Shown here one piece after another: positions 7,311-15,431 of a stretch of 27,223 nucleotides of DNA. The translations under genes and the position numbers were made by a program. Every line of letters begins with the position of its first letter. Within the stretch, counting starts at the first letter, position 1. This DNA is from Actinomycetota bacterium (GTDB lineage: Bacteria; Actinomycetota; Acidimicrobiia; Acidimicrobiales; Ilumatobacteraceae). Location of the stretch: positions 1 to 27,223 of the forward strand of contig RFNE01000291.1 of assembly GCA_009927375.1 (NCBI GenBank). Direction: 5' to 3'. The notes under the pieces were generated by a model. That model did not search any database and was not told the origin of the DNA. It was given only the letters and a program-made list of their open reading frames with translations.

Positions 7311-7897
7311 CGACCAATTCGGTTCGGGTCGTCGTCGCCGAGGACGAAGCGATCATCCGACTCGATCTCGTCGAGACTCTCGCCGAAGAGGGTTACGTCG
7401 TGGTCGCCGATACCGGTCGTGGAGACACCGCTGTCGATCTTGTGCGTGAGCACCAGCCGGACGTCGCGATCTTCGACATCAAGATGCCGGGACTCGATGG
7501 CCTCGAGGCCGCACGCATCGTTTCCGAGGAACGGCTGTGTCCTGTCGTGATGTTGACCGCGTTCAGCCAGCGTCAAGTGATCGAACAGGCTCGCGATGCG
7601 GGTGCGTTGGCGTATCTCGTCAAGCCGTTCCAGAAGACGGATCTTGTACCCGCGATCGAACTCGCGATCGGGCGTTTCGCCGAGATGAAGGCAATCGCGG
7701 GAGAGCGCGACCACTTCGGCCAGCAACTCGAACTCCGCAAGTTGCTGGACCGCGCGAAGGGCATCCTCATCGATGAGCACAAGATGAGCGAACAAGATGC
7801 GTTCAACTTCATTCAGAAGACGGCGATGAGTCGACGCTTGAAGATGCAGCAGGTCGCCGAGGGCGTTCTCGACCGCACGATCACGCCGAACGACTGA
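7307..7897 (+). CDS. pdtaR: ANTAR-domain response regulator (PdtaR-type)
   Basis: This is a two-component output protein that acts on RNA rather than DNA. The receiver domain (residues 6-120) has the acidic pair Glu12-Asp13, phospho-acceptor Asp57 in FDIKMPGLDG, Thr84 and Lys106 in VKPF. The C-terminal 60 residues form a helical ANTAR domain (KLLDRAKGILIDEHKMSEQDAF, split here only for description; then RRLKMQQVAEGVL), which in studied members binds paired stem-loops to prevent transcription termination. Its length of 196 residues is close to mycobacterial PdtaR. The cognate kinase is not in the window. It overlaps the upstream coiled-coil gene by 4 bases and precedes polA, an arrangement shared with other actinobacteria. 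Confidence 0.92.
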   Translation: MTTNSVRVVVAEDEAIIRLDLVETLAEEGYVVVADTGRGDTAVDLVREHQPDVAIFDIKMPGLDGLEAARIVSEERLCPVVMLTAFSQRQVIEQARDAGALAYLVKPFQKTDLVPAIELAIGRFAEMKAIAGERDHFGQQLELRKLLDRAKGILIDEHKMSEQDAFNFIQKTAMSRRLKMQQVAEGVLDRTITPND

Positions 7898-7938
7898 TTT
7901 CGGTCGCTGCGATTATCGTTGGTCGCGGTGAGGCTCCT

Positions 7939-10596
7939 ATGAAACTGCTGGCACTCGACGGCAACTCCCTCACGTATCGGGCCTTCTTTGCACTGCCGAC
8001 CGACATGGCGACAGCATCAGGACAGGTGACGAACGCCATCTATGGCTTCACCTCGATGTTGACGACGCTCATGAAAGATCAGCGCCCCGATGGGGTCGTC
8101 GTGGTCTTCGATCGCAAGGAGCCGACCTTCCGCCACGAAGCTGCGCCTGAGTACAAAGCGCAACGAGAAAAGCAGCCCGACATCTTGTATCAACAGCTCG
8201 AACTCGTCCGCGAACTCCTCGGCGCGCTGGGTGTCGCCACGCTCGACTATCAGGGTTTCGAAGGTGATGACTTGATCGCAACGATCGTCGACCGTTGCGA
8301 GCGCGACGGCAACGACGTCGTCATCGTGACGGGGGACCGAGACAGCTACCAACTCGTCCATGATCCACACGTTCGGGTGCTCTACAACAAGCGAGGTGTG
8401 AGTGACTATGCGCTCTATGACGAGAAGGGCATCGTCGAGCGCACCGGAGTGACGCCGGCTCAATACGTCGACTACGCCGCCTTGCGCGGTGACCCGAGCG
8501 ACAACCTCGACGGTCTGCCCGGTGTCGGCGAGAAGACGGCGGCGAAGTTGCTCAATCAATACGGGTCGTTGAAGGCGATCATCGATGCAGCAGGTGAACA
8601 AACTCCGAAACTGAAGGCGGCCATCATCGAGCACGCCGATCGAGTCGTGCGGAACGCGGAGTTGATGCGTCTGCGGAGAGACGTTCCGATCGATGTCGAC
8701 TACGCCTCCTTCGTGCCACGACCCGATCTCGGGCGAACGGCTGCGATGTTCACAACTCTCGAGTTCAAGAACATGATGTCCCGCGTCAAGGACGCATTCT
8801 CTGCATTCGTCACCGATGATGCGCCGGCAGGCGTCGCAGAATCTGCCGAGCAGAACGCTGTCGTAGGGCTGGAGGCGAAAGTGACTCGTGGTTCGTCACT
8901 GCCAGCGAAGGTGAAGGGCGAGGTCGTTGTGTTGGCGGGTTGGGGTTCAGGGGACACGCTGGGCGACGCACCGAACGGTCTCGCGGTCGTGTCCGATGTG
9001 TCCAGTTCATCGGTGACGTGGATCGACGACGTTTCTCGCGCTCTGGACTCATTGTCCAAGTTGCCAATGATCGTGACTCACGACGCAAAGCGACTCCATC
9101 GATGGATGTTGTCGAGCGGAAGGGAAGACCTTCCGAAAGTCTTCGACGTTGCAATCGCGGGATACCTGCTTGACCCAGCTGACGGTGAGCGAACCGTCGG
9201 CGACCTCGCGGCTGCACATCTTGGCGTTGCACTGGACGCTTCGAGCCGGACACCTACCGGGCAACTTTCGTTCGAAGAGTCCGACTCGGACGTGGTGAAC
9301 ACGACCTGCGCGGAGGCGCTGGCCGTCGCTCGGCTCGTCGAGCCCCTTCGCACGGGTTTGAAGGCACAAGAGATGTTGGCGCTTGCCGAGGACGTCGAGA
9401 TGCCCCTGGTTGCGGTGCTTGCACGGATGGAGCACCTCGGCATCGGCGTTGATCGCTCGGCACTCGACCGAATTGCTTCGCATCTGGAGAGTCGCGTTGC
9501 CGAGCTCACGACGAAGTTGCACGGTCTTGCGGGGAAAGAGTTCAACATCAACTCTCCCGCTCAGTTGCGCGTGATCCTCTTCGAGGAAAAGAAGCTGCAG
9601 CCGGGAAAGAAGACGAAGACAGGTTTCAGCACCGATGCGGCGACGTTGGAGAAGATCCGCGATCAATGGCCAGATTTCATCGATGCGCTGATGGAGTTTC
9701 GAGAATTGGACAAGTTACGCGGAACCTACGGCGAGGGTCTCCGCGAGGTCGTTGCATCGGATGGTCGCATCCACGCGACGTTCAATCAGATGGTTGCGCG
9801 AACCGGTCGCCTCAGTAGCGAGAATCCGAACTTGCACAACATCCCCGTGCGCAGCGATGAAGGCAAGGTCTTCAGGACGGCGTTCGTGCCTGCGAAAGGA
9901 TCGCAGTTCCTCGTCGCTGACTACAACCAAATCGAATTGCGTTGCATCGCTCACCTCGCTAACGACCCGGGGCTCATCGATGCCTTCACGAAGGGTGAGG
10001 ACATCCACACCAGTACGGCGGCGCGAGTGTTCGGTGTGGCTGCGTCAAAGGTGACGGGCGAAATGCGCTCGAAGGCGAAGATGGTTTCGTATGGCCTCGC
10101 CTATGGCATGGAGGCCTATGGCCTCAGTCAGCGACTGGGAATCGCCGTCGACGAAGCGGCAGAGATCTTGGATGCCTACTTCGCCGCGTTCCCGAACGTG
10201 AAGCAGTACATGGATGATGCAGTCGAGGCGGCAAAGAAGCGTGGCTACACCGTGACCTTGTTTGGACGACGCCGATTCATTCCGGAATTGAACAATCCCA
10301 ATTTCCGGCTTCGCCAGATCGGGGAGCGCCAGGCCATGAATGCGGCGATCCAGGGACTCGCCGCAGACATCTTCAAGATTGCGCTGGTGTCGATCGACGC
10401 CAAGCTCAGGTCGTCCGACACCTCGGGGCGCATCGTGTTGCAAGTTCACGACGAAGTGATCGTCGAGGCGAAGAAGTCTGATGCGAATGCCGTCGAAGAG
10501 ATCGTTCTTGGTTCGATGCGCGAAGCGGCTTCTCTGCGTGTGCCGCTCGAGATCAATGCCGCATGGGGCGACTCGTGGGCATCCGCCAAGTCGTAG
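7939..10596 (+). CDS. polA: DNA polymerase I
   Basis: PolA fills gaps and removes primers in replication and excision repair, and would complete the patches opened by the Uvr proteins encoded downstream. The 885 residues comprise a 5' nuclease domain (1 to about 290; DGNSLTYRAFFAL, GDDLIA, VTGDRDSYQLV, LPGVGEKTA), a degenerate 3'-5' exonuclease-like region (about 310-490) without the usual acidic set, and the polymerase domain. Motif A is DYNQIELR with Asp661, and motif C is QVHDEV with Asp838. Motif B has Tyr718 in VSYGLAYG where E. coli Pol I has Phe, the T7/mycobacterial state linked to poor discrimination against dideoxynucleotides. ATG 7939 follows a GGTGAGG stretch. No frameshift is seen. 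Confidence 0.97.
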   Translation: MKLLALDGNSLTYRAFFALPTDMATASGQVTNAIYGFTSMLTTLMKDQRPDGVVVVFDRKEPTFRHEAAPEYKAQREKQPDILYQQLELVRELLGALGVATLDYQGFEGDDLIATIVDRCERDGNDVVIVTGDRDSYQLVHDPHVRVLYNKRGVSDYALYDEKGIVERTGVTPAQYVDYAALRGDPSDNLDGLPGVGEKTAAKLLNQYGSLKAIIDAAGEQTPKLKAAIIEHADRVVRNAELMRLRRDVPIDVDYASFVPRPDLGRTAAMFTTLEFKNMMSRVKDAFSAFVTDDAPAGVAESAEQNAVVGLEAKVTRGSSLPAKVKGEVVVLAGWGSGDTLGDAPNGLAVVSDVSSSSVTWIDDVSRALDSLSKLPMIVTHDAKRLHRWMLSSGREDLPKVFDVAIAGYLLDPADGERTVGDLAAAHLGVALDASSRTPTGQLSFEESDSDVVNTTCAEALAVARLVEPLRTGLKAQEMLALAEDVEMPLVAVLARMEHLGIGVDRSALDRIASHLESRVAELTTKLHGLAGKEFNINSPAQLRVILFEEKKLQPGKKTKTGFSTDAATLEKIRDQWPDFIDALMEFRELDKLRGTYGEGLREVVASDGRIHATFNQMVARTGRLSSENPNLHNIPVRSDEGKVFRTAFVPAKGSQFLVADYNQIELRCIAHLANDPGLIDAFTKGEDIHTSTAARVFGVAASKVTGEMRSKAKMVSYGLAYGMEAYGLSQRLGIAVDEAAEILDAYFAAFPNVKQYMDDAVEAAKKRGYTVTLFGRRRFIPELNNPNFRLRQIGERQAMNAAIQGLAADIFKIALVSIDAKLRSSDTSGRIVLQVHDEVIVEAKKSDANAVEEIVLGSMREAASLRVPLEINAAWGDSWASAKS

Positions 10597-10602
10597 GTCC
10601 TC

Positions 10603-11339
10603 ATGGTTGATCGCACTCATTGGTTCGAGGAACTCGCCGACCACATGGGAGAGGCCTACCTTCGCTATTCGTTCACCAAGGGGACAGTCCAGGAAGTCGA
10701 TTTCTTGGTCGACGAACTAGAACTCACCTCATCGATGTCGATTCTCGATGTGGGATGCGGGCCCGGACGACACAGCCTTGAGTTGGCCCGTCGCGGTTTT
10801 CGTGTGACGGGAATCGACATCAGCGAACCTTCATCGACATTGCGCGCTCACGTGCCGAACACGAAGGTCTCACGAATGCGAAGTTCTTCGTCGTCGATGC
10901 CCGTGATCACGATGCAATGGTCTCGGCTGTCGGACTGGTCGATCGTGTCGTGTGTCTCTGCCAGGGTGCCTTCGGCGTGATGCGTGAAAATGGACAAGAT
11001 GAGTCGGTCCTGCGGGCGATGGGATCGGTCTTGCGCTCAGGTGGCCGTCTCGCGCTCAGCGCCTTCAATGCGTATTTCTCGGTGCGGCACCATCACGAAG
11101 CGGACTTCGACGCAGATCGTGGTATCAGTCACGAGCGGACGGTGATCAAGGATTCTGCAGGATTGGGCAAGGAGGTTTCGTTGTGGACCGGGTGCTACAC
11201 CCCGCGCGAACTCAGACTTCTCCTTGTCAAGCACGGGTTCCGTGACCCCTCCGTGTACGGCGTGGAACCAGGCGCCTACGGGAGGAATGCCCCCAGCGTG
11301 GACATGGCGGAGTTCTTGGTCGTCGCCGAACGAGTCTGA
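10603..11339 (+). CDS. Class I SAM-dependent methyltransferase, with a probable 1-base frameshift
   Basis: The N-terminal part has the SAM-binding motif I, ILDVGCGPGRHSLELARRG, and the acidic motif GIDIS after it. The literal frame then becomes un-protein-like and stops at 10980. One missing base near 10828-10831 (after AGCGAACC) restores FIDIARSRAEHEG, then NAKFFVVDARDHDAM, VDRVVCLCQGAFGVM and the rest to the stop at 11339, about 245 residues in total. The substrate cannot be told. It starts 6 bases after polA and precedes rpsA; a methyltransferase in this position is also known in streptomycetes, so the link to polA/rpsA is old but its meaning is unclear. The shift looks like a sequence error, because the downstream frame is cleanly conserved. 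Confidence 0.8.
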
Positions 11340-11351
11340 AGCACCCACTGG

Positions 11352-11357
11352 TAGCGT
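11352..11357 (+). promoter_or_regulatory. Candidate extended -10 box (TGGTAGCGT) for rpsA
   Basis: TAGCGT preceded by TGG lies 12 bases after the methyltransferase stop, giving a predicted leader of about 70 bases to the rpsA ATG at 11435. Nearly the same string (TGGTAGCCT) stands before the binding-protein gene at 24044. No -35 is recognised. Inference. Confidence 0.33.
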
Positions 11358-11366
11358 GAAACCCCT

Positions 11367-11385
11367 GTCCTTCCGCCGGGAGGAC
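11367..11385 (+). promoter_or_regulatory. Leader hairpin upstream of rpsA that covers a GGGAGG sequence
   Basis: GTCCTTCC and GGGAGGAC form an 8-bp stem (one G-U pair) around the loop GCC. The 3' arm contains GGGAGG, a near-perfect Shine-Dalgarno sequence 3 bases before an ATG at 11387 that is in frame with rpsA. It could be part of a translational control element of the S1 leader. The stem is seen directly; the function is inferred. Confidence 0.4.
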
Positions 11386-11434
11386 CATGCGGGTGACCGT
11401 ATGCCATCTCTCCATATCCACCGAAAGAACTTCC

Positions 11435-12727
11435 ATGTCCGACCTTCAGACCATGCAATCCCCGCCAATGGGCACCTTCGACAAGGACGGCAACTACACG
11501 CCACGCCAAGTCGTCGAACGCGATCTCTCCCAGCCATTCGCCGAGGCCATCGGCAACACGATGGTGGAGCTGAAGGAAGGCCAACTCGTGACCGGAACGG
11601 TCGTGCGTATCACCCGCGACGAAGTGTTGGTGGAAATCGGTTACAAGACCGAAGGCGTGATCCTCTCTCGTGAGTTGAGCATCCGCAACGACGTCGATCC
11701 GAACGAGATCGTCAAGCTCGGCGAGAAGATCGAGACGCTCGTCCTCACCCTCGAGGACAAGGAAGGTCGTCTGCTCCTCTCCAAGAAGCGCGCACAGTAC
11801 GAGCGCGCCTGGGGAGACATCGAGAAGGTCAAGGCTGCAGACGGCACCGTCGAAGGCCTCGTCATCGAGGTCGTCAAGGGCGGACTCATCGTGGACATCG
11901 GTCTGCGTGGATTCCTTCCCGCATCGCTCGTCGAACTGCGTCGCGTTCGTGATCTCGCGCCGTACATCGGCCAGCGCATCACCGCGAAGATCCTCGAGCT
12001 CGACCGCAATCGCAACAACGTCGTGTTGTCGCGTCGCACGCTCCTCGAGCAGAACCAGCGCGGCGCTCGTGATGAGTTCCTCACCAACCTGAAGATCGGT
12101 GAAGTCCGCAAGGGTCGCATCTCGAGCGTCGTGGCGTTCGGTGCATTCGTCGATCTCGGTGGCATGGATGGACTCATCCACGTCTCCGAGCTCTCGTGGA
12201 AGCACGTCGACAACCCGACGGCCGTCGTCAACATCGGCGACGAAGTCACCGTCAAGGTGCTCGAAGTCGACATGGAGCGCGAGCGCATCAGCCTCTCGCT
12301 CAAGGCGACGCAGCAGGATCCGTGGCAAGAGTTCGCCAACGGTCACCAGGTCGGTCAGCTCGTCTACGGTCGCGTCACCAAGCTCGTGCCGTTCGGCGCT
12401 TTCGTCCAGGTTGGCGACGGCATCGAAGGACTCGTGCACATCTCGGAGATGTCGGCGCACCACGTCGAGGCTCCGGAGCAGGTCGTCACGCCGGCAGAGG
12501 AGTTGTGGGTCAAGATCATCGACCTCGACCTCGCACGCCGTCGCATCAGCCTGTCGATCAAGCAGGCCGCCGAAGGCGGCGAGTTGGCCGAGGAATATCG
12601 CGGTCAGTTCCAAGTCGACGAGCAGGGCAACTGGGTCGGTGGTGGCGACGACAGCGCGCGCGAAGCAGCGTGGTCGGAGTACTTCGACAACGCCGGTTCG
12701 ACAGAGTCCTCCACTCCAACCGAATAG
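11435..12727 (+). CDS. rpsA: Ribosomal protein S1 (four S1 domains)
   Basis: S1 binds mRNA on the small ribosomal subunit. The 430-residue protein has four S1 RNA-binding repeats: GQLVTGTVVRI..DEVLVEIG (about 45-110), VEGLVIEVVKGGLIVDIG (about 128-195), RKGRISSVVAFGAFVDLG (about 213-283) and VYGRVTKLVPFGAFVQVG (about 300-370). The spacer LLLSKKRAQYERAW and the segment GFLPASLVELRRVRDL are characteristic of actinobacterial S1. The C-terminal tail is short and Ser/Gly/acid-rich, making it smaller than the roughly 480-residue mycobacterial protein. ATG 11435 is chosen because upstream codons do not resemble S1; an in-frame ATG at 11387 with a nearby GGGAGG would add 16 residues. It precedes coaE, as in mycobacteria. 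Confidence 0.95.
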   Translation: MSDLQTMQSPPMGTFDKDGNYTPRQVVERDLSQPFAEAIGNTMVELKEGQLVTGTVVRITRDEVLVEIGYKTEGVILSRELSIRNDVDPNEIVKLGEKIETLVLTLEDKEGRLLLSKKRAQYERAWGDIEKVKAADGTVEGLVIEVVKGGLIVDIGLRGFLPASLVELRRVRDLAPYIGQRITAKILELDRNRNNVVLSRRTLLEQNQRGARDEFLTNLKIGEVRKGRISSVVAFGAFVDLGGMDGLIHVSELSWKHVDNPTAVVNIGDEVTVKVLEVDMERERISLSLKATQQDPWQEFANGHQVGQLVYGRVTKLVPFGAFVQVGDGIEGLVHISEMSAHHVEAPEQVVTPAEELWVKIIDLDLARRRISLSIKQAAEGGELAEEYRGQFQVDEQGNWVGGGDDSAREAAWSEYFDNAGSTESSTPTE

Positions 12728-12768
12728 GTGCAGCGTCGGGGTTCACCCCGAAGATCGGATGACGAGTC

Positions 12769-13392
12769 GTGATCCTTGTTGGTCTGACGGGCGGTATCGG
12801 TTCCGGCAAATCGACGGTGTCGCGTCTGTTGCATGAGCGGGGATGCGCGATCATCGACGGCGACCAGATCGCCCGTGACCTGCAGGTTCCGCATGGTCCT
12901 GCGATTCCGGCGTTGGCTGCGCGGTTCCCTGATGCGGTGCATGACGGAGTGCTCGATCGGCAAAAGCTCGCTCAAACGGTGTTCACCAACCCCGATGAGT
13001 TGGCGGCGCTGAACGGGATCATGCTTCCCCTCATCAACGAGGGAATCATGGCCCAGATCGCAGATCACGCACAGGGCAACGGACTCGTGGTGCTCGACAT
13101 GCCGTTGTTGGCGGAGTTTCCTCGTCGTGATCTCTCCGGCATCGTCGTGGTCGACATCGACCCCGAGATCGCGGTCGTACGTCTCGTGTCGCAGCGCGGA
13201 ATGAATGAAGATGACGTACGCGCAAGGATGTCGAAGCAGGCAACCCGGGAGAAGCGACTCGCGATCGCCGATCGGGTGATCACGAACGACGGATCATTTG
13301 AGGATCTCGTCCGCCAGGTCGACGAGTGCGTGGTCTGGGCGAAGGGATTGCCCAAGGCTGGTCCTCGGGCAGGTGAGCCCGTCCGCTCGTGA
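12769..13392 (+). CDS. coaE: Dephospho-CoA kinase
   Basis: CoaE phosphorylates the ribose 3'-hydroxyl of dephospho-CoA, the last step of coenzyme A synthesis, in the cytosol. The 207-residue protein starts with the P-loop GGIGSGKST (residues 8-16), followed by IIDGDQIARDL, the LDMPLLAE segment and VVVDIDPEIAVVRL, all typical of the family. The lid region RGMNEDDVRARMSKQ and RLAIADRVITNDG near the end are also typical. The length is normal, without the extra GrpB-like domain that some mycobacterial CoaE proteins carry. GTG 12769 places the P-loop at the expected distance from the N terminus. Its TGA overlaps the GTG of uvrB in a GTGA junction, so it is coupled to the repair genes. Confidence 0.95.
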   Translation: MILVGLTGGIGSGKSTVSRLLHERGCAIIDGDQIARDLQVPHGPAIPALAARFPDAVHDGVLDRQKLAQTVFTNPDELAALNGIMLPLINEGIMAQIADHAQGNGLVVLDMPLLAEFPRRDLSGIVVVDIDPEIAVVRLVSQRGMNEDDVRARMSKQATREKRLAIADRVITNDGSFEDLVRQVDECVVWAKGLPKAGPRAGEPVRS

Positions 13393-15411
13393 CCGCCCAA
13401 AGATTCCAAGTCGTCAGCGACTACCAGCCGGCTGGTGACCAGCCGAAGGCGATCGATGCGTTGTCGAAGGGTGTCGATGAGGGAATGAAGTTTCAGACGC
13501 TTCTCGGAATTACGGGAAGCGGAAAGTCGGCAACGATCGCATGGACGATCGAACGCGTGCAGCGACCGACGCTGATTCTTGCACCAAACAAGTCGCTCGC
13601 TGCACAGCTCGCCCAGGAGATGAAGGAGTTCTTTCCGAAGAATCGTGTCGAGTACTTCGTGAGCTACTACGACTACTACCAGCCTGAGGCATACATCCCC
13701 TCGAGTGACACCTTCATCGAAAAGGACTCGTCGATCAACGACGAGATCGATCGTTTGAGGCATTCGGCAACCGCGGCGCTCCTCACTCGTCGGGACACGA
13801 TCGTCGTGGCATCGGTGAGCTGCATCTACGGCATGGGGAACCCAGAGGAATACCGAGGCACGCTGCTCGAGCTGCACACGGGCGTCGATTATGACCAGCG
13901 CAGCATCCTGCGTCGTCTCGTCGACCTGCAGTACGACCGCAACGACGTGACGCTCGGTCGAGGGAATTTCCGCGTGCGTGGCGACACCATCGAAATCCAA
14001 CCCGCGTACGACGAAACCGTGACGCGGGTGGAATGTTTGGCGACACCGTCGATCGGATCACGGTCGTCGATCCGCTGACCGGAGAGACGATCAGCGAGCA
14101 CAGCGAAATCATGATCTTTCCTGCAACGCACTACGTTGCGGGTGACGAGCGGATGCGCACTGCGGTGCAGGGGATCGAAGCCGAACTGCAAGTGCGCCTG
14201 AAGACGTTCGAGACCGAGGGCAAATTGCTCGAGGCGCAACGCCTACGGATGCGAACCCAATACGACCTCGAGATGATCGCGGAGATGGGGTACTGCAATG
14301 GCATCGAGAACTACTCGATGCACATCGACGGCCGCTCGCCAGGCGAGCCTCCGTTCACGCTGCTCGACTATTTTCCTGACGACTATCTGCTCGTCATCGA
14401 CGAGAGCCACGTCACCGTGCCCCAGCTACACGGCCAGTTCGCCGGTGACCGCAGTAGGAAGCAGACGTTGATCGAGCACGGTTTCCGTCTTCCAAGTGCA
14501 GCTGACAATCGACCATTGCGATTCGAAGAAGCAATGCAGCGGATCAATCAGTGCATCTTCCTTTCTGCCACACCGGCCGACTACGAGTTGAAGAACTCCC
14601 AGCAGATCGTCGAGCAGATCGTTCGCCCGACGGGCCTCGTGGATCCCGAAGTGATCGTGAAACCGACGACGGGACAGATCGACGACATCATCTCGTTGGT
14701 CAAGGAGCGCGTGGAGATGGAGGACAGGGTCCTCATCACCACTCTCACGAAGAAGATGGCCGAGGACTTGAGCGAGTACCTCCTGGAGCAAGGCTTGCGT
14801 GTTCGGTATCTGCACTCGAACATCGACACCATCCAACGCATCGAAATCTTGCGGGCACTTCGTCTCGGTGAATTTGACGTGCTGGTCGGCATCAACCTGT
14901 TGCGTGAGGGTCTCGATTTGCCCGAGGTCTCCCTCGTCGCGATCCTCGATGCCGACAAGGAAGGCTTCCTGCGGAGCGAGACCTCGCTCATCCAGATGAT
15001 CGGCCGCGCGGCACGAAACGTGAACGGTCAAGTGGTGATGTATGCGGACAAGACGACGGCGGCGATGACGAAGGCGATCGGGAGACGAAACGACGACGCG
15101 AGCGACAGATCGCATACAACCTCGAACATGGCATCGACCCACAGACCATTCGTAAGGCAGTCGGCGACATTCTTGGCGTCTTGCGACCCAGTGAGGCGAC
15201 CTCAGGTCAGTTGAAGAATGACCGGCGAGACCGCGATCGCCGCAAGGTGGTCGAAGAACTGAAGAACCTTCCCGAGAACGAGTTGGGTCGTCTCGTGCAG
15301 ACCTTGGAAGAAGAAATGCACACCGCGGCCGAAGAACTTCGTTTTGAGTATGCGGCGAGACTTCGAGACGAGATCAAGGAACTCAGACGAGAACTTCGCG
15401 ACGCGCGATAG
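13389..15411 (+). CDS. uvrB: Excinuclease ABC subunit B, with two probable 1-base frameshifts
   Basis: UvrB verifies damage handed over by UvrA and recruits UvrC. Visible are the P-loop GITGSGKS (40-47), the beta-hairpin segment YYDYYQPEAYIP, the helicase motifs DESHVT, SATPAD, REGLDLPEV and QMIGRAARN, and a C-terminal UVR domain (LEEEMHTAAEELRFEYAARL) that binds UvrC. The literal frame breaks twice. One base is missing at 14034-14035 (GAATG-TTTGG; adding G gives VEWFGDTVDR), and one G is missing in the GGG run at 15080-15082 (restored: IGETKRRRERQIAYN). With both repaired the protein is about 674 residues, normal length. The GTG start at 13389 overlaps coaE by 4 bases. Confidence 0.95.
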
Positions 15412-15419
15412 TCGCTGGG

Positions 15420-15425
15420 TAGTGT
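15420..15425 (+). promoter_or_regulatory. Candidate -10 box (GGTAGTGT) for a leaderless uvrA transcript
   Basis: TAGTGT preceded by GG ends 6 bases before the uvrA GTG at 15432, in the 20-base gap after uvrB. This spacing would put the transcript 5' end at the start codon. No -35 and no Shine-Dalgarno are seen. Inference. Confidence 0.3.
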
Positions 15426-15431
15426 CTGTCC

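Noticed and set aside
11276..12613. A 445-codon open frame on the - strand opposite rpsA
   Set aside because: Low-complexity Asp/Leu/Val-rich translation with no motif; a shadow of the four S1 repeats.
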